A stretch of 64,000 nucleotides of DNA from Rhodothermales bacterium (GTDB taxonomy: Bacteria > Bacteroidota > Rhodothermia > Rhodothermales > VXPQ01), in NCBI GenBank assembly GCA_951812345.1, contig OX638295.1, positions 1,064,759 to 1,128,758 on the forward strand. The letters run 5' to 3'. Below, in pieces: positions 26,162 to 33,709 of the stretch (position 1 is its first letter; every line of letters begins with the position of its first letter). Below the pieces are notes generated by a model, which did no database searches, was not told where the DNA came from, and worked only from the letters and a program-made list of their open reading frames with translations. The translations under genes and the position numbers were made by a program.

Positions 26162-28928
26162 TCTTTGTTACCACCCCCAACGGCTCCATCATCTTCTCGT
26201 ACAGCCCCAGCAAATACTCCACCCGCTCCCGCTCGCTGGCGAACCCGCTCCGGCGATACAGCCGGTCCACGGCGCGGTCGAGAGCCCGGTGCGCCTTGCG
26301 GAGATTGGGGGGCATGAGGTCGGGATCGTAGAGGTCGGCGAGCGTGGCGTCCGGATGGGCGGTGCGGGCGTCGAGCACGGCCTGTGCGAGCGGCTCCAGT
26401 TTGGCAATGCCTGGGCTATTCGTATGGAAGCCGGGCGGCAGGGGGAAGGTGTTGTATACGACACCCACCGAGTACATATAATCGCTCTTCATCCGTCCGG
26501 TTATCGTGCGCATCCAGGCCATATGCATGGCTGAGGTAAGCAGGGCGAAATCGGCGAGGGTGGCATCGGGGAGAAGACGAAGCTTTTCACTCGGAATCAC
26601 TGGCGGTTCCAACCAGCCGATGGGTATATATTCTCGTCGCTCGGAACTGACTTGCGGAATAATTAGGAATGGTGCTTCGGGTACTACGGTTACACCATAG
26701 GCGGTTGGGTAATCCGCAAGACGTTTTGTTGTTTGCCGCTTGCTCTTGGCCCTAAAATCACGAACAGCCTGGAGCCTCGCTCTAATCATTGGCAATCTGC
26801 GGAGTTCTTGTGGGGGTATATCTGCCGTATGGAGAATCCATCGGTGTTCACCTCGAATGAACTCACGCGCCCCAGGAAAAGGGCGGAAAAATCGGGCGGA
26901 GTCTGGCTCGCTTGCGATAAAGGCCGCTTTCGCATCGGTTGAGAAAGTGAGGTTCCCGTCTTCCAGAGGCTGTGTCCCGGTTATGAGTTTTCTCATTCCA
27001 TTGATCGGCTTGTTTGCTTCACGCACTGTCACATGCGGATCCGCCAACCCACCCGCATCGAACAAATACGGCGACAGCACCGCATGCCTGCTCTCGTGCG
27101 GTTCGCCCTTCGGATCGTCGTAGGAAAAAAGCCGCTTCTCCTTGGGCGCATCGCCCCGCTTGGTCAGCCCGATAATCACCACATGCACATGCGCCATGCC
27201 CCTTGCATCCGAACCCCAGGCGAACGTCCGGTGCGCGAACGCGATCTCCAGTCCGCAGCGGCCAAACAGGATCGGCCAGAGCTGTGCCACCTGCTCGCCC
27301 TGCGTAATCGAATTGGTGGCCACGAAACCGATCTGCGCCGCAGCCTCCCGCACGTATTCTCCGGCCCGGATGAACCATGCCGTCACGTAGTCGAGCGTAC
27401 CGCCGCTCTTGCCCAGCGCCGCGATCCCCCGCACCTGCGCCCGCTGCTCCGCAGACTGAAACTTGGCGCCCCCGAACGGCGGATTGCCGAGCACATACGA
27501 ACACTCCTCCGGCGGCAAGATTTCACCCCAATCCATCTCCAGCGCATCCCCGTGTACGATGTGCGGCGACGTCTTGAGCGGAATGCGCACGTACGTCTCC
27601 CCGAATTCCAGACTCAGGCGGTTGTTCATGATGTGATCCATCATCCACAGGGCCACCTCCGCGATCCGGGCCGGAAATTCCCCCAGTTCGATTCCGTAGA
27701 ACTGATCGACGTTCACCACCGAAAGCAGACTGGCCAGCACATCGACCTGCCTTCGGGGCCGGGTTTCTTTCAGCACCTCGATTTCCAGGGCGCGCAACTC
27801 CCGGTAGGCGATAATCAGGAAGTTGCCGCAGCCGCAGGCGGGATCGAGAAAACGCAGTCTGCCGAGCCGCTGCTGGAAAGCGAGCAGTTCCGGAAGGCGG
27901 CGGCTGTCCCTGCGGGCCTTGAGCCGGGCGAACTCCGCCCGAAGATCGTCGAGAAAGAGCGGTTCGATGACCTTTAGAATGTTTTTCTCGGTGGTGTAGT
28001 GGGCGCCCTGCCTGCGCCGCTCGTCCCTGTCCATGACGGACTGGAACAGGGAGCCGAAGATGGCGGGGGAGATGTTCGACCAGTCGAACCGGCAGGCGTC
28101 GAGCAGGCGCTCCCGCATGGAGGCGTCGAAAGAGGGGATGCGGAGCGGCCCGTCGAAAAGGTCCCCGTTCACATAGGGGAACCGGCCGAGGTCCTCGTCG
28201 AGATTGCCGGAGCGTTCGTCTTCCGGCGTATCGAGGACCTGGAAGAGCTGGGCGAGCCACCCGCCGAGGTCCGAACCGTCTTCCCGCGTGCGGTTCTCCA
28301 GCAGATCGAGGAAGATGTCCCGGGGTTCGAAGATGCCGGTGTCGTCCGCGAAGAGGCAGAAAACGATGCGGACCAGGAACTGCTCCAGATCGTGTCCCTT
28401 GTAGCCGGAGGCTTCGAGTGCGTCGTGGAGTTTGCCCACCCGTTCGGCGGCCTCGATGTTGACCGGGTCCTGATCCTTGAACGAGCGCTTCTGTACGCCG
28501 AGGATGAAGCCGAATTTTTCCACATGCGCGGGCAGGTCTTCGAGCGCAAAGGATACCTGCTCGTCTTCGTCCAGATCGTAGAGTTCGAACGTCTGGAAAT
28601 CGCTCAGCAGGATATAGCGCGGCAGATCGGTATCCTTGAGGCCGGGGAAGTAGGAGAGGGCCTGCGTTTTGGCCTTCCCGAGGTCGCGGCCCGCGCTTTT
28701 CTGCTCCACGAGCAGGACACCCTTCCAGAAGAGGTCGATGAAGCCGCGCTTCTCGCCCAGCAGTTTCACGGGCTCCTCGAACGTCGCCACCCGCCGCACG
28801 GACATGCCGAATACGTCGAAGAAGTCCCGGTAGAAAAGCTGGGTTTCGCCCTTTTCGTAGCCCGCCCCTTCCCACTTGCGGGCGAATTCCGCCGCGCGGG
28901 AGCGTATTTCATTCCAGGACAGGTGCAT
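26142..28928 (-). CDS. Type IIG restriction-modification enzyme (928 aa)
   Basis: Single-chain endonuclease-methyltransferase of the MmeI/YeeA type. The N-terminal nuclease has Asp65 in GFIDLFWKG and Glu75-x-Lys77 in VLLVEQKSAG, a PD-(D/E)xK pattern. A helical linker (about 150-340) follows, then the adenine methyltransferase with motif I FLDPACGCGNFLI, motif X region GAHYTTEKNILKVI and motif IV VLGNPPFGG. The C-terminal about 300 residues are the target-recognition domain and a helical tail. Such enzymes methylate one strand of an asymmetric site and cut at a distance. GC content is high, unlike the neighbouring HEPN gene. A 12-base tandem repeat lies in its upstream region. Confidence 0.9.
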   Translation of the reverse strand: MHLSWNEIRSRAAEFARKWEGAGYEKGETQLFYRDFFDVFGMSVRRVATFEEPVKLLGEKRGFIDLFWKGVLLVEQKSAGRDLGKAKTQALSYFPGLKDTDLPRYILLSDFQTFELYDLDEDEQVSFALEDLPAHVEKFGFILGVQKRSFKDQDPVNIEAAERVGKLHDALEASGYKGHDLEQFLVRIVFCLFADDTGIFEPRDIFLDLLENRTREDGSDLGGWLAQLFQVLDTPEDERSGNLDEDLGRFPYVNGDLFDGPLRIPSFDASMRERLLDACRFDWSNISPAIFGSLFQSVMDRDERRRQGAHYTTEKNILKVIEPLFLDDLRAEFARLKARRDSRRLPELLAFQQRLGRLRFLDPACGCGNFLIIAYRELRALEIEVLKETRPRRQVDVLASLLSVVNVDQFYGIELGEFPARIAEVALWMMDHIMNNRLSLEFGETYVRIPLKTSPHIVHGDALEMDWGEILPPEECSYVLGNPPFGGAKFQSAEQRAQVRGIAALGKSGGTLDYVTAWFIRAGEYVREAAAQIGFVATNSITQGEQVAQLWPILFGRCGLEIAFAHRTFAWGSDARGMAHVHVVIIGLTKRGDAPKEKRLFSYDDPKGEPHESRHAVLSPYLFDAGGLADPHVTVREANKPINGMRKLITGTQPLEDGNLTFSTDAKAAFIASEPDSARFFRPFPGAREFIRGEHRWILHTADIPPQELRRLPMIRARLQAVRDFRAKSKRQTTKRLADYPTAYGVTVVPEAPFLIIPQVSSERREYIPIGWLEPPVIPSEKLRLLPDATLADFALLTSAMHMAWMRTITGRMKSDYMYSVGVVYNTFPLPPGFHTNSPGIAKLEPLAQAVLDARTAHPDATLADLYDPDLMPPNLRKAHRALDRAVDRLYRRSGFASERERVEYLLGLYEKMMEPLGVVTKSGKRRK

Positions 28929-29019
28929 GCGTTTGGGTTTGTTGGAGTCTCATCGGGTGTGTTGAAGCGGGCCGGAGCGCCTCTGTTTATAGGATAGTTT
29001 TATAGGCCAGTTTATAGGC

Positions 29020-29100
29020 TAGTTTTCTTAGCTAGTTTCTTGGGTAGTTTCTTAGCTAGTTTCTTGGGTAGTTTCTTAGCTAGTTTCTTGGGTAGTCTCT
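29020..29100. repeat. 12-bp tandem repeats upstream of the type IIG gene
   Basis: Alternating units TAGTTTCTTGGG and TAGTTTCTTAGC occur about six times (29033-29100), with a slipped unit before them (29020-29032). They lie between the stop of the AlbA_2 gene and the start of the type IIG gene (both minus strand), about 90-170 bases ahead of the latter, so a promoter-spacing role is possible. Confidence 0.85.
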
Positions 29101-29121
29101 ACGTTCATAGAGGTTTCGCTA

Positions 29122-30471
29122 TTATACATGGTCGTCATCCATAACCTCCCAGCGCCCCTTCTTGGTCGGTCCGACATGGCGGATGTGACCTGCTTTCCTG
29201 AGACTATCAAGATGATATCTGACGCCAGCAGCAGTGATTCCTATGTGGTCTGCCAGGGCTTTTCCTGTGAGTTCCGGATCCTCGCGCAATAAGGCGAGAA
29301 TCCTTTCCTGGGTAGTCGCCTCCGATGCTTCGAAAGGGCCATCACCGGGTTCAATGCTGTCACGGTAAGCCTTTGAAAACGGAAAATCGATCCATAATCC
29401 GTCCGATTCCACCTGTATGTCCGGCTCGGGCGTACCCGCCTCGCGACAGGCCTCGAGGATACGCTGAATCCCTCGCCCCCAGGTTTCGATTTCTCCAGCT
29501 CGAAAAAAGGCATTCGCCACATCCGGATTGAAGGGTCGGGAAGGATGCTGGCCCAGTAATTTTTCCAACGACCAATCCTCGGGCAATTCCCCGGGATTCC
29601 ATATCTGTAACCGGTCGGCGTATATCCGAATTTGTATCTGTGCGGGAATGGCGTAATCACGGTGGACGATAGCATTCAACACCGCTTCCCGCAGCGCCCC
29701 TTCCGGCACCGGATAGGTCTCAATGCGCTGGATACCTTCGTAACTAATGGCGGCCTTCAGGTACTTGGTCAGCAACAGGTCCATCGTTGTATCGACCTGC
29801 GTGAACAGATCGCCGCATATCTCGTCCTGATAGCGCAGGTCGGTCTCGCTCTCAAAATAGCCAATCCTGACTGCTGCCCCGGTAAAGAAGCGTTCAGGAT
29901 CAGGATGAAACAGGAGGATAGCCGCTCGTTTGAGATATTGACCTTCTGCCAGACGCAACTTCTCAATCAGCCCGACATTATCCTCGTCGAGTATATCCTT
30001 TCCCAAGCGATTGGTGCGGGTCGCCCGTTCACGGAATCCGGTCAAATTTCCGGCATCCAGGTCGCCAACCCCCACGCCCGGAACCGGTGCGGCATCCCAG
30101 CGCTTCCCCGTCTTGCCCAGCAGGAAGCGATCAAGAGCCGCGCCTGTGAGCACCTGCTTGGTGCTGCCGCTTCGATAGTGATACTTGCCGCGGTAGCTGA
30201 TCGGCACCGGATACGGTTCGACCACAATCTGTACGTACGATAGCCCCTTCTCCTCCAGAAGATTAATGTCGGGCACAATTCCGAGCAGGTCGCGGAGCTT
30301 GTTGGGCAAATCCTTCATCAACTGTTCAGCGTTGTCGAGACCCACTACCTGATCCTTGTCGTTGCGGCCAATTTCCAGTACGCCGCCCTGCGCGTTAGCG
30401 AAAGCGCACAGCCACTCTATGTACTTATCGTGCCAGGACTCTTTCCATTCGGTGTTCTGGTCTTCATTCAT
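29122..30471 (-). CDS. AlbA_2/RecG-like ATP-binding regulator (449 aa)
   Basis: The N-terminal AlbA_2 (Schlafen-type) domain is recognisable by TEWKESWHDKYIEWLCAFAN and GGVLEIGRND. The central part is the HATPase_c_4-like region with EALREAVLNAIVHRDY and ADRLQIWNPGELP. A winged-helix DNA-binding domain closes the protein (TTQERILALLREDPELTGKA, then ITAAGVRYHLDSLRKAGHI). Proteins of this type are annotated as transcriptional regulators or RecG-like helicase homologues although they lack helicase motifs, and they are common in defence islands. The gene is on the same strand as the type IIG gene 193 bases downstream and could regulate it. Confidence 0.85.
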   Translation of the reverse strand: MNEDQNTEWKESWHDKYIEWLCAFANAQGGVLEIGRNDKDQVVGLDNAEQLMKDLPNKLRDLLGIVPDINLLEEKGLSYVQIVVEPYPVPISYRGKYHYRSGSTKQVLTGAALDRFLLGKTGKRWDAAPVPGVGVGDLDAGNLTGFRERATRTNRLGKDILDEDNVGLIEKLRLAEGQYLKRAAILLFHPDPERFFTGAAVRIGYFESETDLRYQDEICGDLFTQVDTTMDLLLTKYLKAAISYEGIQRIETYPVPEGALREAVLNAIVHRDYAIPAQIQIRIYADRLQIWNPGELPEDWSLEKLLGQHPSRPFNPDVANAFFRAGEIETWGRGIQRILEACREAGTPEPDIQVESDGLWIDFPFSKAYRDSIEPGDGPFEASEATTQERILALLREDPELTGKALADHIGITAAGVRYHLDSLRKAGHIRHVGPTKKGRWEVMDDDHV

Positions 30472-30510
30472 GCGCTTTCCCCACTGAGTGTTTACTGAAC
30501 GCTGTATGTT

Positions 30511-30566
30511 TGGGCTTGGAGTCTCATCGGGTTAGTCGACGCGAAACAAGGTCGTAATCCTGCGCC
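30511..30566 (+). repeat. Dispersed GTCTCATCGGGT repeat
   Basis: Reads TGGGCTTGGAGTCTCATCGG then GTTAGTCGACGCGAAACAAGG. A near-identical copy is at 32217-32272 and shorter versions are at 28941-28975 and 37663-37697. It lies directly next to MITE copy 2. Nature unknown. Confidence 0.6.
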
Positions 30567-30568
30567 TT

Positions 30569-30826
30569 AAGGATACTCTGATTAAGTCCGCGAAGTTCAG
30601 AGGCTGAGAGGGGTGCGCTGGCAAGGAATGACGAAGCAATGTGGCAGGCCCCACATAATGAGGAATGACGCAGCCAGCGTGCTTCTCGCAGCCTCCCGAA
30701 GGGCGCTTCACGCCCGCACTGCCCCGAATCCGCAGCGTTTCTCGCTAATTTCAACGATGCAATTATGATATCCTTTACGCACGAACGTGAAGCGCTGATC
30801 TAAGCGATTTTGATCAGAGTATCCTT
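30569..30826 (+). mobile_element. MITE-like element, copy 2 (258 bp)
   Basis: Ends AAGGATACTCTGATTAAGTC at the left and TTTTGATCAGAGTATCCTT at the right (inverted). The interior is highly similar to copy 3, including GGCAAGGAATGACGAAGCAA, GCAGGCCCCACATAATGAGG and CCTCCCGAAGGGCGCTTCAC. Non-coding. It sits between the Fic gene and the AlbA_2 gene. The rest of the 30472-30906 gap shows only the dispersed repeat at 30511-30566. Confidence 0.8.
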
Positions 30827-30906
30827 CAATTGCTTCGGAATTTGTCGAAGCGGGCCGAAGCGCCGCTTCCCCGACAGAGCATCTGCTTGAACCACGCAAT
30901 ATTATC

Positions 30907-32076
30907 TCAATCGCAAAGACGGTCCTGCAAATCCCCGGCAGCCCCGCCCCGCCCGTCCTCCGCGAAAGGATCGTCCTCTTCATCGGGGAGGCGCAGTCTC
31001 TGGCGGATTTCCGCCACCATGGGCGATGCGCTATACGAGCGGCTCCGCCTGTTCCCCTCCGGGATAAGAAGTTTTGCGTCCACAAGTGCGCCCAGTTCGC
31101 GGCTGACTATGCTTTGGGATACGTCCGCGCTTGCCCGGTAGGACGCATTGCGAACCCCGATTCCAAAAGCGGCCTGAAGGAGCGCCAGCACCGTCCGGTC
31201 GGGGAACCCGCAGGTTTCCACCAGTTCCGCAAGTTCTGCATGCACTCTTTCCATTTCGCGCGTACGGCGCAGGAGCGTTTGCGCCTGCCGGTAATGGGCG
31301 CGCAGGCAGAAGCGCACCCACGGTTTGGCGTCACGCTCCGGACGCCATCCGCTGCCGCCCACCTCCGCCAGTACGTCGTAATAGGTCTGTCGATTGCGAC
31401 CGATATACGCTTCGATGGAAGAGAATGCAGGCGCCGCCATGCCGTCGCGCGCCAGCACGGCGGTGTGCATGCATCGGGCGGTCCGTCCGTTGCCGTCCGT
31501 GAACGGGTGCAGCAGCACCAGATTCAGGTGGGTCATGGCCGCGCGCAGCAAGACGGATTCGCCCTGCCCCTCGTTCGCGTAGTCCAGCAGTTCGCGCATT
31601 AAGGGTTCCAGGCGGTCGCGGTCTACCCCTTCGTACGTCACGTCGCCGGTGCTGGTATTTCGCACGCAAACCCATCCGGGGGTGTACCGACCCGGGTTCG
31701 CCTCCCTGTCCGACTGGCAGATCATGAAATGGACCGCCATCAGCATATCCTCCGTGATGGTAAAAGAGGGATTCCGGTGGCGCTGGAAAATGTACTCCAT
31801 CGCCTGGCGGTAACCGACCACGGCCCGCCAGGCGTCGCGATCCGTGTCCGCGGGCTCCTCCCGGTCGATTGCGGCGATGGCGTCCTCGTCGGACACGTGG
31901 ACGCCTGCCACGCTGGCGGATGCGGCAAGGGCGCGCGCCCGGGTCATGCGGGCCAGCAAATCCGCCCAGCAGGGCGGCTCCGCAGCGATGTAGCGGCGCA
32001 GAGCGGCCCGTATCCCGGTCGTTGCGCGCTCTACCCGTTTTTCCGCATCGTCCAGTGCAGGATACGTGAATAACAT
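30907..32076 (-). CDS. Fic-domain protein with altered inhibitory motif (389 aa)
   Basis: Fic/Doc family protein, usually an AMP-transferase acting on target proteins. The catalytic motif HPFTDGNGRTAR is intact. The flap strand is nearby (PGRYTPGWVCVRNTSTGDV) and the C-terminal about 90 residues resemble a winged helix (VSQSIVSRELGALVDAKLLI). In class II Fic proteins an N-terminal helix with S-x-x-x-E-G supplies an inhibitory Glu. Here the aligned segment is ASASVAGVHVS, with Ala57 where the Glu should be. The upstream region has three perfect-length 23-bp repeats. No separate antitoxin is adjacent. Confidence 0.87.
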   Translation of the reverse strand: MLFTYPALDDAEKRVERATTGIRAALRRYIAAEPPCWADLLARMTRARALAASASVAGVHVSDEDAIAAIDREEPADTDRDAWRAVVGYRQAMEYIFQRHRNPSFTITEDMLMAVHFMICQSDREANPGRYTPGWVCVRNTSTGDVTYEGVDRDRLEPLMRELLDYANEGQGESVLLRAAMTHLNLVLLHPFTDGNGRTARCMHTAVLARDGMAAPAFSSIEAYIGRNRQTYYDVLAEVGGSGWRPERDAKPWVRFCLRAHYRQAQTLLRRTREMERVHAELAELVETCGFPDRTVLALLQAAFGIGVRNASYRASADVSQSIVSRELGALVDAKLLIPEGNRRSRSYSASPMVAEIRQRLRLPDEEDDPFAEDGRGGAAGDLQDRLCD

Positions 32077-32107
32077 GGCCAGGTCGGTTTGTAATTGACT
32101 TTTTGCA

Positions 32108-32176
32108 ATATACTCAATTGATATTATGAAATATACCTAATTGCTTTTATGTCATATAGGCAATTGATTTTTTGTC
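32108..32176. promoter_or_regulatory. Three tandem 23-bp repeats upstream of fic
   Basis: The units at 32108-32130, 32131-32153 and 32154-32176 all begin ATATA and contain CAATTGAT or TAATTGCT, then T-rich sequence. The register is exact (23 bases, about two helical turns), and the array starts 32 bases ahead of the Fic start codon. This arrangement fits an operator bound cooperatively by a dimeric repressor. Confidence 0.7.
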
Positions 32177-32216
32177 AGTTATCTATTGACGAAGCGTCCA
32201 GTACAGGCGCATGTGC

Positions 32217-32272
32217 TCGTGCCTGGGGTCTCATCGGGTCCGTCGACGCGAAACAAGGCCGCAACCCCGCCA
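32217..32272 (+). repeat. Dispersed GTCTCATCGGGT repeat, second long copy
   Basis: GCCTGGGGTCTCATCGGGTC then CGTCGACGCGAAACAAGGCC, matching 30511-30566 with a few substitutions. It lies between the fic upstream repeats and the end of the alcohol dehydrogenase gene. Confidence 0.6.
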
Positions 32273-32294
32273 ATTCAGTTGCTTAATGCCCCTC

Positions 32295-33440
32295 TCAGAT
32301 ACAGGCCTCCAGCAGCTGTTTTACGTTTTCGGCATTAAGTTTAATCGGGTTGCTGCCGCAGGAAGGGTCTGCAAGCGCTCCCTTAACCAGTTCATCCATA
32401 CGGTCGGCAGCGACGCCCATTTCCGATAGCCTGCGCGGAATGCCCAGGCTGTCGTTAAAATCGCCGACGAAAGAACGGAAGCCGGCGAAGCCGCCCTCTA
32501 TGCCGAGATAGGCAGCGGCCTGATCGAACCGGCCGCGGATTGCGGGAGCGTTGAAGTCCAGTACCGCGGGCATGAAGACCGCGTTGGTCGTGCCGTGATG
32601 GGTATTGAACGTTGCGCCCACCGGATGGCTGAGAGCATGAATTGCGCCGAGGCCTTTTTGAAACGCGATGGCGCCCATGGCGGCTGCGCTCATCATATGG
32701 GCTCTCGCTTCCAGATCGGAACCGTCCCGGTAGGCTCGCGGAAGATACTCCTTGACCAGGCGCATGCCCTCGAGCGCGATTCCCTGGGACAACGGGTGAT
32801 AATGGGGGGAGGAGAATGCCTCGACGCAATGCGCGAACGCGTCGAGCCCGGCGCCGGCGGTAATGAATCCGGGCATGCCGACCGTCAGTTCCGGATCGCA
32901 GATGACCACAGAAGGCAGGACCTTCGGATGAAAGATAATTTTCTTTACGCGCGTTTCGGAATTGGTGATTACCGACGCCCTGCCGACTTCCGAACCGGTC
33001 CCGGCGGTTGTGGGAACCGCGACAATCGGCGCGATTACCTGGGCGTCGGCGCGCGTCCACCAGTCGCCAATGTCTTCGAAATCCCATATTGGACGCGTCT
33101 GTCCCGCCATGAACGCCACCATCTTGCCCAGGTCCATACCGGACCCCCCGCCAAAAGCGATGACGCCGTCGTTGCCGCCCGCCTTGTAGGCGGCGACGCC
33201 GGCGTCGAGGTTCTTTTCGTTCGGATTAGGATCGACTTCGCAAAACAAAGCCCTTCCCAGCCCTGCCGCTTCCAGAATGTCGAGCGCCCGGGCCGTGATC
33301 GGAAGCTCGGCAAGCCCGCTGTCCGTTACAAGAAGCGGTTTTTTAATGCCGGCTTGCGCGCAGGCGTACGGCAATTCCTCGATACGACCCGCGCCGAACC
33401 TGATTGCAGTGGGATAGGACCAGTTTCCGACGAGATTCAC
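32295..33440 (-). CDS. Iron-containing alcohol dehydrogenase (381 aa)
   Basis: Group III NAD(P)-dependent dehydrogenase. The nucleotide-binding loop is IAFGGGSGMDLGKM; the metal-binding region includes GAGLDAFAHCVEAFSSPHYH, IHALSHPVGA and NTHHGTTNA. I start it at GTG 33440 (reading VNLVGNWSYPTAIRFG). The frame stays open upstream, but that part is derived from the MITE at 33456-33709. It is the last gene of the phosphatase - glutamine-synthetase-like - aldehyde dehydrogenase - alcohol dehydrogenase series on the minus strand. A role reducing or oxidising an aldehyde intermediate of the same pathway is likely. Confidence 0.88.
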   Translation of the reverse strand: MNLVGNWSYPTAIRFGAGRIEELPYACAQAGIKKPLLVTDSGLAELPITARALDILEAAGLGRALFCEVDPNPNEKNLDAGVAAYKAGGNDGVIAFGGGSGMDLGKMVAFMAGQTRPIWDFEDIGDWWTRADAQVIAPIVAVPTTAGTGSEVGRASVITNSETRVKKIIFHPKVLPSVVICDPELTVGMPGFITAGAGLDAFAHCVEAFSSPHYHPLSQGIALEGMRLVKEYLPRAYRDGSDLEARAHMMSAAAMGAIAFQKGLGAIHALSHPVGATFNTHHGTTNAVFMPAVLDFNAPAIRGRFDQAAAYLGIEGGFAGFRSFVGDFNDSLGIPRRLSEMGVAADRMDELVKGALADPSCGSNPIKLNAENVKQLLEACI

Positions 33441-33455
33441 GATGTTGCTTTCTTT

Positions 33456-33709
33456 AAGGGTACTCTGATCAAGTCCGCAAAGATTCAGAGGCTGACAGGG
33501 GTGTGCTGGCAAGGAATGACGAAGCAATGTGGCAGGCCCCACATAATGAGGAATGACACAGCCAGCGTGCCCCTGTCTGCCTCCCGAAGGGCGCTTCACG
33601 ACCGCGACGGCCCGAATCTGCCGTGTTTTTCGCTAAGGATACAAGCATGTCGTTGCTTTATGCGTGAAAGTAAAGCGCTGATCGAAGTGGACTTGATCAG
33701 AGTATCCTT
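33456..33709 (+). mobile_element. MITE-like element, copy 3 (254 bp)
   Basis: Inverted ends AAGGGTACTCTGATCAAGTC and GGACTTGATCAGAGTATCCT(T). The interior closely matches copy 2. It is inserted between the aldehyde dehydrogenase and the alcohol dehydrogenase genes. Its right end supplies the last codons and stop (TGA, 33697-33699) of the upstream gene, and its left end lies 15 bases ahead of the downstream start. Confidence 0.82.

Noticed and set aside
29020..29100. CRISPR-like repeats
   Set aside because: 12-bp units without spacers; a simple tandem repeat.
32108..32176. CRISPR array
   Set aside because: Three 23-bp repeats tile with no spacers and no cas genes are nearby; an operator is a better reading.
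33441..33599. N-terminal extension of the alcohol dehydrogenase (434-codon version)
   Set aside because: These codons come mostly from the inserted MITE and have no counterpart in the enzyme family; the enzyme proper begins at about 33440.
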